Shown here: positions 11,633 through 24,300 of the stretch, one piece after another
Layout: every line of letters begins with the position of its first letter
Position numbering within the stretch: position 1 is the stretch's first letter
Source: Papilionanthe hookeriana x Papilionanthe teres
Lineage: Eukaryota > Streptophyta > Magnoliopsida > Asparagales > Orchidaceae
Assembly (NCBI GenBank): GCA_022702705.1
Contig: CM040425.1
Location: 5,286,001 to 5,350,000, forward strand
Length of the DNA stretch: 64,000 bases
Direction: 5' to 3'
Translations under genes and position numbers: made by a program
Notes under the pieces: generated by a model
The model's input: the letters and a program-made list of their open reading frames with translations, nothing else
Databases searched by the model: none
Told to the model about the DNA's origin: nothing

Positions 11633-13099
11633 GTGTCGGGTTGCAAGTTGGTGTTTGCTTCCATAAACGGCTTGGACTTCGCGCCTTCAATAAGAAACAA
11701 AGGAAAAGGAGATTACGGACATGAAGTCGATGAAATAGAGTGGTCGCAGAGAGACCAAACAAACTTCAGGATCTGGAGGGAATAGAGGATTCGTCGACTT
11801 ACACCTCCTCGCCACGAGAAATACTTAGGTTCCATCCATGATCACTACTCTAAAGGTGATCTTGTTGCTGCTTCAACCGAAAGAGTTCCAGATGCACAGT
11901 TGGAACGTACAAAAAGAAGAAATGCAAATCGCCGCAAACATCGCCTCTTATATAGGATGGAGAGGAGAGAAGCTCAAGATCTAGCCACCGCACTATCACC
12001 CGTTCCAAAAGATTCTTATAATCCTAAAATGAAAGAAACAGACGACAGTGCACCATGCACCGATACTGAGCTGGAGATTGTAGAGGATCCTGTCCTGACA
12101 TTTAATCCAATGGATGAAATTTTGACTGGGTGTCTGACTTGCAACTCAGGTTTACCCAGACTGCCTACGGTGTCAAGGGCATTTTCAGAATGCACGGAAT
12201 GTCATGTTTTATAGCTTAAAGAGTATGGCACGTTTGAGGCATATGCAGCTTCCTCAATGCTACTCAAGAGCCGGGAAAATTCTGAGGTAGAGCCGTAAAT
12301 ATCGTAGTTTTTCTTACCGCAGCCGCCGACACGAGGAGTTTCGGACTACGTCATGGCAAAGATTAGAAGAATTATAAAACAAGAATTTCAACATATGAAG
12401 ACATATAAGGAAAATTTGTCAATATCCTGGAAGGACTCGAGCTATATACTGATGTATTGTCGAGGAAGGATGAAGAAGAAATTTTGTACTGCAACTACAC
12501 TCTTCAAACATTAGGCAGAGCAGGTCGTCTGAGGCCGAGAAAATATACAGAGCAGTCAAAATGGAAATGTGGAAAGGGTAGAGTCACTATTTAGTGTGGT
12601 TGTTGCTAAAATTTCGCGATAGATCGATAAGGCAATCCCCCAGGGATCTCGCAGCATGATGAGGTGGATCTGATGCCACAACAGATCAAGAAGATGATAA
12701 AGAGGATGGTCGAGTGGCACGTGTTTCCTGCAGACTATTCCTAACAGTTGCATCATAAATATTTATGAGGATGAGGACTATATCCTGCCTCATATCGACC
12801 ACCATGAATTTGTGAGACCCTTCTACACGGTCTCCTTTATAAGTGAAAGCAACATCTTGTTTGGACAAGAAATCCAGATTGTCGGACCGGGAGAATTCTG
12901 AGGTTCTGTTGAAATTCACCTACCAGTCGAATCAGTGCTAGTACTGTAAGGAAATAGAGCGGATTTAGTGAAACACTGCATCCTAGGAGTTCAAAGAAAA
13001 AGGGTGTCAGTCACCTTCAGGAGAATGGATGAAGATAAAGCACCATTTTACTATGAACCGGATTCAGAACTAGGGAACCTTCATCCTTTGCCACTGTGA
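11633..13099 (+). pseudogene. AlkB-domain ORF (ALKBH9-like 2OG-Fe(II) dioxygenase) of copy A
   Basis: Extra ORF in the env position, homologous to 45300-46786 of copy B. It begins at GTG (11633), where B has ATG. The N-terminal stretch KLVFASINGLDFA resembles ORF1 of B, followed by a basic segment (TKRRNANRRKHR). The AlkB domain runs from about 12400 to 13099. It has VNILEGLELYTDV, GRAGRLR and PHIDHHEFVRPF with iron ligands His and Asp (HID at 12791-12799), then VKHC (distal His) and RVSVTFRRMD (Rx5R, the 2-oxoglutarate/substrate arginines). Known plant ALKBH9 proteins remove m6A from RNA. Breaks include TAG at 11783-11785, a stop at 12212, several stops in 12580-12630, a ~2-nt loss near 12737, and TGA at 12899-12901, which is also in B. 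Domain call is strong; RNA substrate is by family analogy. Confidence 0.8.
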
Positions 13100-13899
13100 C
13101 GGCAGTACCTTCGGGTGTTCGCGAGGGGATTTTTGTTCTGGAGCATAACCTTAGCAGGTTGGCTCGTCCCCATGGCAATCTCAGGCAGCAGAAATTTACT
13201 ACCCCTTATAATGGGTCATGACAGTTGTTGTCACCACTTTTGCAATAGCTAGACGATATGATATGTCAGCTTTGTTCAGCTTTGTACACATGATATACTT
13301 TTGGATGCTTGTCAACATATGATCAGTTGTACTACTTTTAACAAAATTAATAAAAATTTCTGTTTTCAGAAACGCTATCTATTTCAGCGCGATAGTCGAA
13401 AGCTGTTGAACCACATGTTTGGTTCCAAAATGAAAAGAACAAAAGAATAATGTAGAAGAAAAGGATAAAACAATGACGAAAATGAAATTAAATCGAAATT
13501 CAAAGTTTAAATTTAAATCAAATGAAATAGAATGAAACAAAATGAATTGAAACAAAACAAATTTAAAAATGATAATGAATTAAAAAAACAAACAATGATA
13601 ATATTCTCTTTTTCTCTCTCTCAAGATTCTGAGTCTTTGCACTCATCTTCAAATTCCTCGTTTTTGTGGGCACTCCGTGAAATTTGGCACTTTTCACATA
13701 GCGCCACTTCTCACAAATTTAAAATATCTTAAAATTCTACAAATCTTGCAATGGCTACCAATCTTGGTCGAATTGCACCAAATTGCTTTCTTTGAAAGTC
13801 AAATACCAAGTTTTAATAAATTCTCCTCAAATGAAATTCCAGGATCATTACCTAAATTCTGCTTCACCTACGTCACATCTTGAGCTGGATGTGAGTCCT
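13100..13899 (+). other. 3' UTR of copy A, non-repetitive part
   Basis: Sequence between the AlkB ORF and the tandem array. Small open frames (13532-13732, 13677-13883) have skewed composition and no recognisable product. No other feature seen. Confidence 0.5.
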
Positions 13900-14880
13900 T
13901 GAGCTTTCCTCCCCAAGATTTCCTAAAAATTCCCTAATTTTCCATCATCCTTCCGAGAAATTTTTCCGTCCTCCATGAAATTCTGGGAACGAAGCTTTGT
14001 CGTCGGATTCCCCCAAAATTCCCTTATTTTCCAAAATCCTTTCGAGAAATTTTTCCGCCTTCCATGAAATTCCAGGAACGGAGCTTAGTCGTCTGATTCC
14101 CCCAAAATTCTCTAATTTTCCATCATCCTTCCGAGAACTTTTTTTGCTCTCTACGAAATTACAGGAACAGAGCTTAGTCGTCTGATTCCCCCAAAGTTCC
14201 CTAATTTTCCATCATTCTTCCGAAAATTTTTCCGCCCTTCATGAAATTCCGGGAACGGATCTTAGTCTTCTGATTCCGCTGAAATTCCCTAATTTTCCAT
14301 CAACCTTCCAAAGATTTTTTCCCACCTTCCATGAAATTCTAGGAACGGAGCTTAGTCGTCTGATTCCCCTGAAATTCCCTGATTTTCCATCATCCTTCCG
14401 AGAATTTTTTTCACCCTCCATGAAATTCCGGGAACGGAGCTTAGTCTTCTGATTCCCCCGAAATCTCCTAATTTTCCTTCATCCTTCCGAGAAATTTTTC
14501 CGCCTTCAATGAAATTCCGGGAACGGAGCTTAGTCATCCGATTCCCCTAAAATTCTTTAATTTTCCATCATCCTTCTGAGAAATTTTTCTACCCTCCATG
14601 AAATTCTGGGAACGGACCTTAGTCGTCCAATTCCTTCAAAATTCCTTAATTTTCCATCATCCTTCCGAAAAAATTTTTCGCCCTCCATGTAATTCTTGGA
14701 AAGGAGCTTAGTCATCCGATTCCTCTGAAATTACCTAATTTTTCATCATCCTTCCGAGAAATTTTTCCACCTTCCATGAAATTCTGAGAACGGAGCTTAG
14801 TCATCTGATTCCCCCGAAATTCCCTAATTTTCCATTTCCCTTTCGAGAAATTTTTCCATACCCACGAAATCCCCAAGGTC
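13900..14880 (+). repeat. Tandem array, ~89-bp unit, about 11 copies (3' UTR of A)
   Basis: Each unit holds TTTTCCATCATCCTTCCGAG, a CCATGAAATTC(C/T)GGGAACGGAGC segment and TTAGTCGTCTGATTCCCC. The CATGAAATTC landmark recurs at about 13973, 14062, 14150, 14239, 14328, 14419, 14508, 14598, 14686 and 14776. Units are diverged, as expected for an old array. Tat/Ogre 3' UTRs are known to be hypervariable and to give rise to satellite repeats. Confidence 0.9.
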
Positions 14881-15433
14881 AGTACTGAAATTATGATTCT
14901 CGTTTCAAAGGCTGGTACCTAAATTCCAGTTCTCATCCTTCTGGGATCGGTACTGAAATTTTGATTTCTCCTTTACACTCACTTCTAACTCAAAACTCCC
15001 CACAATAGTAAAATTTTGAAATTTCACAAATTCTGAAATTTCCATAAGTTCCATGAAATTTAAAATTAAAATTTGAAATTCAAAATTAAATTAAAATTCT
15101 AAACTCAAAATTTAAATTGAAATCAAATTCAAACTTTAAATCCTAATTCTAAATCAAAATTCCAACTTCAAATTCATTTGAATCGGACTCCTTCAGAAAT
15201 TGAAAGCTTGAAATACATAGCTTCTCTCATGAAGGTATTCCATTTACCTCCCCAGCGAGAGTTCTTGGGACTTGAGGGTTAATCTCCTAATCCCCAGTGG
15301 AAACATCCTTGCTAAATTTTGTGTTTCTCTTGAGTTTTGACTCAGACAGTTATGTTGGTTTTGTTGTCTCGTCGGTCAACACCAATACATGTAGTGTGCT
15401 TTCCCAGCACACCACACCTATTGGGGATCCATT
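14881..15433 (+). other. 3' UTR end of copy A with polypurine tract
   Basis: Contains GGTACCTAAATTCCAGTTCTC at 14922-14942, related to the subrepeat of B's 100-bp array, and then sequence homologous to 43447-43680 of B. The PPT is the ATTGGGGATCC stretch ending at about 15433, just before the 3' LTR, and primes plus-strand DNA synthesis. Confidence 0.6.
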
Positions 15434-18400
15434 TCATGACCTCAATTTTGGTTGAGGTCTAGTCTCTTTTTAGAATAGCCTAGGGTCTACCCATAGGACT
15501 CTCCTGGTGACTTTCTTAGAAGACTAGTCATGGTACCCCTCCCCATAAAAATTCAAACTTTTCTCACTTCGCTAGAAGTTTTCATATGCTTAAGGCCTAA
15601 CCTCCAGTTTTTTGGAGGAAGAGACCAAGCATAAGGAAGCCCAGGGGAAGTCTCCTATAGGTGGTCACACCATAAGATCTACTCTAGGAGGTCTGGAGCT
15701 TACACCACACTCATACTACATACTCACAACCCTAAATAAAGCACATCACCTTTGATCCCCTAACTCTTTGGAAGCTCATGTAAGTGGTTTTCCCAAGCCA
15801 TTAGCCTCATGCTAGGTTTAGGCTAGTACCAACATATAGAGGACCAAATGAGGGTGACCCTTGGTCCATGGCGTAATCTAAACAATTCCATAGAACTCAC
15901 CTTCAACCAACTTCAATTTTTCCAAAGATTCCAAATTTCTAACCCCTTTGTCCCAAAATACTCAAAATACCCAAAAACCCTAATATCCCCCAAAATTTCC
16001 AAAATCACCCAAATTACCCATTTTTATCCCAAAATACTCCTTACCACTCAAATTAACCAAAATTACCCAAAATTGCCAAATTTCCTCAAAAATCCCCAAA
16101 ATGACCAAAATACCCCTCTTAGCCCAAAATTCTAAAAATTCCCATAAATTTCCAAAACCTCCCAAATATTCCAAATTTTATTTCTCTTAACTACCACATG
16201 ACCCAATTTGGCCAATTTATCCCAATTTAACCAAAAGCCTCAATTTGACCCATTTTAACCCAAAAAGTGCTCAAAATAAACCCAATGTATACCCAATTGA
16301 CCCCAATCTTGCCCAATTTCAATTCCAAACTTTAATTCAACATCCCCAATATCAATCTAAGCCAAATTCAAGCTCAATTTGATCCACATTTGAGTTCAAT
16401 TTCACTTAAAACTTAAAATCCCCAATTTTGCCTAGGTGACCCAAATTCCCCAAATTGACCTAACACCAATCAATTTCTCCCCAATTTCAATTCTAAACCA
16501 TTCATAACACTAACCTAAATTGATATAAACCACCAATTACCCCCAATTTGAGCCCAAGTCTCACCCAAATCCACTTGAACCAAACTTGCCCAATTTTGGA
16601 CCCAAACATGCCATGTGCCCAAAATCTCCCAAATTGATTGCCCTGCTCCTAGAATTTCCACTCAATTGGTGTTGGAAACTCTTTATGACATCCCCATAGA
16701 CCATTTGGAACCTTAAATTAGCCTTGGACCCAACCCTAGCCCAACCTAACCCAAAATTAACCCAACTTGCCCCAAATGGACCAAAATCTGAAATTTCACT
16801 AAACTGACCCCTCATTTGAACCCAAACCACTCCAAGCCTTTATGAAAAATCTTCATTAAAATAATCTACACCAATTTGCTCAATCATTTGAGCTCAACCC
16901 AAGCTCTAGCCCAACCTAGACCCAAGTCTAGCCCAAACCCTCAATTTTGAACCAATGTACCAATGTGACCAAATCAAACTTAATGTGACCAAACCAACCC
17001 CCTCCACAACTACTAAACTGATCCTACGAACCACCCTATATGCACTTAACCCAAGCTAGTGGTCCATGGACCAAGGGATTCTCAATTTGGGGGATCCCCT
17101 ACCATATTTTCTTAAATTATATGGATCCTTGCCAAATTTGCTCACCAAACTTAATTGCTCCCACTTGATGGCCAGGCTCACCTGACCACTGACTCACCTG
17201 ACTCATGGCCAGATCCCCTGTTCTTGCCGGCTGGCCTAATCTCCAGAGGAGCCTATACCAAGAGCCACATTCAAGCTAAGCAAACCCAAACTCCACCTCA
17301 TGGCCAGCTCAGCCCTAATTGCCATTGGAGCTTTTCTTCCCTCCACGTAGGCAGCTGAGTTCGCCCATCAACAGGTCCCCAGCTCAGCCCAATGGCCATG
17401 GCCATAAATGGAGCTCTCTACGGCCAAAATGAGGTGCTGGAAAATTTCCTAACAAAACTGCCAAAACTCCATCAGAGTCTCTCGAGACCTCCCTAAGATC
17501 ATCCCAGCCACTTTCCCCCTAGTTCCCATTGCCGAAGCTCAATTTCAGAACTCAAACTTGGCCAGAAAACCAGGACATTTTTCACCATAGCTCCACAGTG
17601 CACCAAATCCAAATTAATTGTGCCCACACCTTCCCGGCGGTGAAAGAAGAGGATCCCTAATCAATCATCATACTTCCATCAAAGCTCGAAATCGGGCCTG
17701 GTCTCTTTCATACCTAGGCAATTCACCAGGACAAGAGGCTTCATCCCTGAGCTCATGGGACTCCAATGAAGGTGTAGAGCATCTCTGATTGAAGCATCAC
17801 TTCTCAGAGCCAAGGTATTGACCTCTTCTTCTTCCCGAGCTTCTCTGGATTCTCCATGTAATTCGGGTTAATTTAAACCATGCTTAGTTGTATGGATATG
17901 TTTGCCATGCTTAGATGAGTCTATCGGATCAAACCCGAAGCGATTTGGTTGAGTCTAGGCTGAGAAATTAGAGTTTTAGTGTGGACGGTCACGATATCAC
18001 ACCAGTTGGGGACGAAGACGGCAGTCGTTGGATCGCGAGTGTTTTCGTTGGACGGATCGGATCGCGCTGGATGAGAAGATGGAAAGGGACTGCGGGCTGC
18101 GTAGCATCACAGTCAGTTGACGACGTTGAATAGGAGCGCGCTGCATGGGGAGTTCGATTCATCATAGATCATGGTGGCACTGAGTCACTTAAGTAGGAAA
18201 ATCTTATTTTTCTGATTTTTTTAGATCACCTGAACTTTAAAAATACATAACTTAGCCTAGACAAATCATAAAAATAAAAAAATATATATCCTAGTTCTCA
18301 GTGAACAGACAAGAACAATGTGGAAATGGTTTAATATATGTTTGATGCATATGTTACTTTTTAATAATTTAAATATTATTTTCAGTCTTTTAATTCTCCA

Positions 18401-21400
18401 TGCATGCAGGAGTTTCACCATAGCCTGAAATTTTGGTATGTTGTTCCCTCTATCATGAGGGATCTTCCCTGATTTTTCCAAAGTCAGAGAAGATCCCCAG
18501 ATAGATATTCGTATTTTTCAAGTTTATGTCTATTATTTGATAAATTAAAGGTGATAATTAGCATATTGCTCAGAAAAATCCTAAAAATTATGGTAGCTTC
18601 TGTACGGTCAGAGAGCCCTAAGAAAAATTTGTCATGATTTAAAATGGAAAAAATAAGCCTAATTGTCCACTTGACCTAAAAAAAATTTAATTAATTAGGA
18701 CAAAATAAAAATTTAAATAACACAAAAATTGTTTTCCACTGTGCTTTAGGGACAGAGGAACTCCCCTAAAATTTTTGAAGTCATTTGGAATTAATTTAAT
18801 TGGTTAAATAATTTTTCTAAGTCCGATGGCCTTTTTAGTACTTAAATGAATTTTAAAAATTAAAATACATATAAAAAAATTATAAGAATGGTTTTGGGAG
18901 TTCTCTGTGATCAGAAGATTTTTTTAAAAATAAAATTGAGATTTTTATAAAATTTTCATTTTTAATCATATTTTAATATTTAAATAATTAAATAATAATA
19001 AAAATAAAAAAATATTAAAAATCACGAAATTGTCACTTTTAGTCTCTTTATCACTTAGGAACCATCTCCACAATTTTCATAAGTTTCAAAATTAAAAAAT
19101 CAATTTTTAAAAGGCTTAAATATCAATATTTAAAAGGGAAAAGTGAATTTTCTTAATTTTCTACTAAAATAATTCTAATAATTAAAAGAAAAATTAAAAA
19201 AATATGAAATTTGTTTCTTTGGGTTCCCTGACCTCAGAGAGATTTTTGAAAAATATAAAATTGAATTTTAAACTTTTAAAATATTATATAATTAATTAAA
19301 ACAACAAATTTTAAATAATTCTAATAATTAATTAAAACTCAATAAATCATGAAATTTGGTCCAAGTGACTCTCTTATCTAGGGCTATCTCTAGTAAAAAT
19401 TTCAAGGGATTAGGATTTGTCTTGGTCAATTTATTTATTTTACATTGAAAATCCTATTTTTGCATGAAAATAAATATATAAATTAAATTAAATTTTGAAA
19501 ACTCGCATTTTCTTCTTTAATTTTTTAATTAACCCATTAATAAGGTAGGATAAAAGTTTCAAAGTCATTTGAATTAAATTTGATGAATTATGAAGTGATA
19601 GGACCTTAAGGGCAAAAGGGTAATTTTGGACACTTAGCCTTAATCAATATTTAGGCTTAAATTCAAGAAGGAAAAATAGGTAAATTTTGATTTTAAATAA
19701 GTGCATTTAAATGATTGAAACATTAAGGGATAAATGGTAGAAACTCATTGCAATTTTGTCACATCAAAATTAAATATTTAAATTTCCTTAATTATTATAA
19801 TTTGGAAGAAAAATCAAATTACGAGAATCTTAAGGTTAAGGGCATGATTTTGGAAATTAATAAACCACCAGCCTGACCCCTTTACTTGGTGTTCAAAGTA
19901 ATATTATGATCTTTAGAAGGAAATTCTTATCACTTAAAATTCAATTTTCCCTAAAGTCATAAAATATTCTAACCTAAAATCTTTAGGGGCTTAGTAGTGA
20001 GTTAGACTTGATCAAATTTAATTAAAAGAGGTTTAGAAAAGTTAATATAATCAAAACTAAAGTATTTTTGAGACATTACAAGCCCCAAATCAAAATTTAA
20101 CTAAGTACCATAATAACCTTAATTTGTCCTTTTAGGGCCTTTACCAACATAATTCTTATTAAATAATAAATGATGAATTGCCCTACTCTTAGAGTTGATT
20201 AAAACATTGGTTCACTGAGCATAAGGATATGTAAGTGATAAATCGTTTAATAACTATAATAAGTCCAAAAGGACCTCAAGAAAGTTCAAAAGTATTGTGA
20301 AATACTAGGGTTTCTCCTCGACCATTTCACAAGTCTTCTGGACACCTTGCAAGATAACTGGACCTATTATATTTACTAAATGAAGAAATCTCACAAATGA
20401 ATAGAGTTCACCGGGTTATGGCATAGAGTTTGGTAGGCCTGTGACGGACATATCCATAAGGTATTACTTTTCTGCAAATAAAAATGTTTATTTCAAAGAA
20501 TGCTAAAGTTTCAGGTGGAGGAATGATAAGACTCACCAGGTACACTTTTATAAGTTTACAACATTTTCTTTTCTCGTGTTTTCTTACTGCACTTTTCTTT
20601 TCTCGCAAGTTTACATGATAAACAACAATGTCACCCTGCATGAAAACTGAAACCCTTAGGATAGCCACAAAACTGAGACCAAAATTATAATTAAAAGTCA
20701 AGACAAGATAAAATTCATCGCCACAACAATCGAAGATATAAAACAACTCAAAATTTAATCACAAATAAAACAAAAAAACCACAATTGCAATTAAAATGTC
20801 TCGTTGGATGATTGGGAATTCCTTGGAGGAGGTAACCCACGTGTTGCTAATAGGGTTTTCCCATGGTCTAAATGAAAGTTTGGAACTCATTAAGTTGAGT
20901 TTAGTAAATTCATTTGGACTAAGTGAATCCGATGAAAATAGCGATGTCGGGATGATGGAACAGTGGGATCTTAACCGGTGTTGCTATAATCAACTTTAAT
21001 GTTTCCCAAAAAAATATTAAGATACCTCAATTTAAATACTTCCAAAATATAACACTTCACTCCTCTCTTACAATTGACACTTTTTAAACTAAACCTGCTA
21101 CGATGAGAAGCATGGAGCATGCACAGTGGGCAGCATGGTCATCTTCAACAACAAAGTTCCATAGAAATAAATAACATACCATAGGGCTTCGAGGTAGTCC
21201 GCCTAGTGTGACATAAATCCTCACCTGTTCTTTTAGGCCTTTGCATAGCCATGTTGTGCAATATAAGCCCTAACTCACTTTAGGATTCTGAGGTCGTCGT
21301 CTGATACAACGTAACTCCTCTCATCTTATAGGTTCTTTGCATAATTGAATATTATGCAAATGTAATTCCTATAATTAATTGGCCGGATTGAAATTTAAAT

Positions 21401-22050
21401 CAATTCATTTCCAAGATTCAAAGCTAAACTGTAGGATAGTTTGGGAAAACATCAAGATTTTTCTTGAATCTACGTTCTTCCCCTAGCCTTCTCTCCCTTG
21501 GATTCTGATAAAATGAAATGTTCCAAAACTTGAGCCATTCACTTATTGAATTTCCAACTATCACATTTTCTTTAAAAACCTTACCCTTGGAAGTCATGAA
21601 TATAAATGTTTCCTAATCTATATCAAGTGTTTTCTTAGGTAACCTCGATTATCTAAGATGTAATTAACTATAGGGGCTTGCCCTTATAGGAAACTTAAAG
21701 ACCCCAGATTAATATAAACCCTATCTAATTCCTTCATATTAGATAGGGGAAATTGTCGGTCAAAAATGGTTCGTAGACCAAATAGATGTCATGAATTCTT
21801 TAGTTTGTTTGATCAAGCCTCATCCCAAGTCATATATCTATTCTTCAGGATAGATACATGTCTTGTGATGAATCGCTTGATTATCTAAACTAACATTTAT
21901 ATGAGATCAGTTTGATTTCATATTCTTCATTAAAATATTATTTTCAAAATCCATATATATATTAAATTAAATCAAATCTCTAATTTCATAAAAATATATT
22001 CTAAAAACCCTTTTCAAAACAAAACACCAAAATCATATTTTTTTAAGAGG
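15434..22050 (+). repeat. 3' LTR of copy A
   Basis: Starts TCATGACCTCAATTTT, where B's LTR has TGTTGACCTCATTTTT. The first part (15900-17050) is extremely C/A-rich and G-poor on the sense strand, as in B. The later part (18480-22050) aligns with 1-4090. No TG start remains, and the end near 22050 is eroded (expected terminus GCCGACA not found). Open frames within it (15848-16135, 17155-17358, 20796-20999 and others) are composition artefacts. Confidence 0.75.
17985..18165 (+). promoter_or_regulatory. GC-rich island in the LTR of A (putative promoter-proximal)
   Basis: A short GC-rich, CpG-bearing block in AT-rich LTR DNA. It begins TTTTAGTGTGGACGGT at about 17972, like the sense strand of the island in B's LTRs (40310-40530). 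Position and conservation between copies suggest a regulatory role. This is inference. Confidence 0.4.
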
Positions 22051-22241
22051 AAGATTTAAAAAAAAAAGAAAAAAAACAGCCTATATGAACATTTAGAAAA
22101 AATGAGGGAAAAATGGAGAAAAATTAAAGTATTTTGTGTGGCGCTATAGTGTCACCCTTGGCGCCATAGCGCCGCCTGTCGAGGGAAATGGACGTCATAG
22201 AACCCCAGTGAACGGACCTGACTAATCGGTGTCAGGTGAGC
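22051..22241. other. Short junction segment between A and D
   Basis: Includes a purine-rich run and a GC-rich palindromic block at about 22140-22182 (GGCGCTATAG...CATAGCGCC). That block resembles ones in the Athila-like DNA to the right, so this may be a fragment of another Athila-type element. No gene. Confidence 0.4.
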
Positions 22242-23803
22242 TGCCTCTAACAGAGATATTCAAAGGATAGTTTCAATTTAGTTTCATAATAATATTAATT
22301 TAATAATGAGGCAGTCACTCATATACGCAAGTATACGTATTGTGCAGTGATACAGGGCTCTAGTGGAGTCCTAGTTATCGATCTCACGAGGAAGGTAGGA
22401 ACTTTATCAAAATATAACAAATATTTGGAATCAAATACTCAATCCATTATGCAAGTTCAAATAATATTTAAGTTAATAGTGCATAGTTAACTATGGTTAA
22501 GTTAACTACAATTACTTTCTAAATTTCCAAACAAGATTAACTAACACACACTAAGTTTTGTATTGAAAGGTTCTTAAATGGAAAAGTATCTTCCTCTTAC
22601 AATGATTTTGTGATGAGTGATTGATATAGATTAATAATAAATTTGTATTGTGCTAAATATGAGCAATTATATTCTTTACCCTCGTCAGAGTACACCCTCT
22701 TCCAAGTATGAAAACAACATTGCTAACCCTCGCTTTAGTTACCAAACTTTAGGACCAAATTAGGGATTTCAGCCTGTCGCTCTAAAATCTCCAATTCGAC
22801 GGCCATCAAACCACATTTCCCTATTTATTTGCACTCAATTCCCAAGAACTACACAACTCATTCATGGACTTTGAATGGATTTTCCACTATTATTGTAGAA
22901 CACTTAGTCCTTTTGGATTGAATGTTTCACAACAAGTGTTAACAATTCAATTGACCAGATCAAAAAATAAATGAAGTTCAAAGTGAAATACCATCACAAT
23001 TTATTAACATTTTTATGACACATCAAATCTACATCAACACTTCACCACATCACATTGCAAGAAGAAAGACAAAAAAATTTACTCAGAATTCATGAGGAAG
23101 ATACAACAAAACATGGATTTCATATATAAAAGCAAAGTCATACAAACCACAAAAGTAAATAAAATTTATCTCAATTTCTTCCTCAAGCAAATCCCTTGAA
23201 GTTTCTTTTGAATCTTTTTCTCGCTTCTCTACAACACTCAATTCTCTCTATAGAATAGTAAGGAAGAAGTAAACTCTCACTTTCCTCTTTCTTCTACACT
23301 CCTTAGAGAAGAATCACTCACATAACTTCACTTAACACACTCTCTCTACAAACCCTAACACACTCTCTTCACTTCTCTCCCTCTCCTCTTTCTACAACAT
23401 ACACTACTCCTCATTTTTTGGGCGTCCATAACTGTCAATAATAGTCTAGAAATGAATTCCCTAAGAGTTTCCTCAAGCAATTCTTCAAAAAGCGTCAAAA
23501 TACATTGAATTTTGATTTCCACCAACATTGGGCTCCGGCGGGGCTGGATAGGGCGCCAGCGACACTGGGCCGCTATTTAGTTCTGAACCCTCTGGAATAT
23601 GGCGTTGGCGGTGCCAGAAGACTGTTTTCTCCATTTTGCCTATATTTGCTCCAAATTCGTTCCTTTTCACTTTATTTTGCTCCAATCACCTAAAATCTTC
23701 ATACATGCATCAAAACATGAATAATACATTTCTTTAAAGTGCAATATCACCAAACATGAGTACAAATTATATAGCAAAAATCCAACATATTTTTGGTGCA
23801 TCA
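22242..23803 (-). repeat. Downstream LTR of element D
   Basis: On the minus strand it starts TGATGCACC right after a PPT and ends ...GAGGCA at 22242. It shares with the LTR at 26781-28488 the block TTAAAGTGCAATATCA (23735-23750), the ACGTATACTTGCGTAT segment near the end, and a GC-rich palindromic block (23530-23600). The 22242 end is set by alignment to the other LTR. Small open frames at 23485-23693 are not genes. Confidence 0.6.
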
Positions 23804-23820
23804 AAATCACCCAAACTTAA
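23804..23820 (-). other. Polypurine tract of D
   Basis: The minus strand reads TTAAGTTTGGGTGATTT directly before the TGATG LTR start, preceded by CTTAAGGACAAGTAATAG. This matches the Athila-type layout of an AAGTTTGGG PPT just before the 3' LTR. Confidence 0.6.
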
Positions 23821-24221
23821 CTATTACTTGTCCTTAAGTAATCATTTTACTACATAAAAATATAACTCAAAGTAGTGAACTTTTCACTTATAGATTACTA
23901 TGGTTTTTTATTCAAATGAATATAATAGTAATATTCTTAGAAAGAAGTTCAGTAATTAAAGTTAAAACTACAGGTATAAGAACATTCAGTAGTCAAGTCT
24001 AAGAGTTCTAGTTTTCTAATCATTTCAAGATGAACCATAATTTGTCACATTAAGGGTGCCTTAAAAGACAATATGAAAAATAAGTTCATGCAAATTCTAT
24101 TAGAAAGTAGGCTAATACTTTAAATATAAATTCAGAAATGTAACAAATTTCTTCCTTTAGGTTGATTCAAGTGAAGCCAATTTTTTATTAGACATCTCCT
24201 CAAGCTTCTCCTCACATATAT

Positions 24222-24300
24222 TTTCTTTCTTTTTCTTTCCCTTTTTCTTTTTTTATTTTTCTTTTCTTTTTCTCTGTTTCTCTTTTTCTCTTTTCTTGTA
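24222..24300 (-). repeat. Pyrimidine tract (purine on the sense strand), D 3' UTR
   Basis: Long TTTCTTTCCC-type run. A matching tract is in C at 28917-29017, at the same place relative to the env-position ORF. The lysine/arginine-rich open frame it creates on the minus strand (24132-24344) is an artefact. A second PPT-like string lies at 24708-24727. Confidence 0.65.

Larger units (their letters stand above)
1..22050 (+). mobile_element. Copy A: old Tat/Ogre-like Ty3/gypsy element with an AlkB ORF
   Basis: A plus-strand LTR retrotransposon, truncated by the left window edge. The order is 5' LTR, gag, protease, RT, RNase H, archaeal-type RNase H, integrase, AlkB-domain ORF, tandem-repeat 3' UTR, PPT, 3' LTR. 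The order protease-RT-RNH-INT is Ty3/gypsy. The second RNase H, very long LTRs and the extra ORF place it in the Tat/Ogre clade. Every coding module carries stops and frameshifts, so it is a fossil. The leader and most of ORF1 present in copy B are missing. In one ~200-bp LTR segment compared by eye, both LTRs of A are closer to copy B than to each other, which fits an old insertion. The right end is approximate because the LTR terminus is eroded. Confidence 0.85.

Noticed and set aside
15848..16174. Overlapping open frames on both strands in A's 3' LTR
   Set aside because: They come from C/A-rich low-complexity DNA, lack any motif, and the equivalent LTR positions in B are not conserved as protein.
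1..22050. A's two LTRs belonging to different elements, because each looks closer to B than to the other
   Set aside because: In the segment compared, the differences fit a star-like tree with B least changed, which an old A insertion explains without a chimera.
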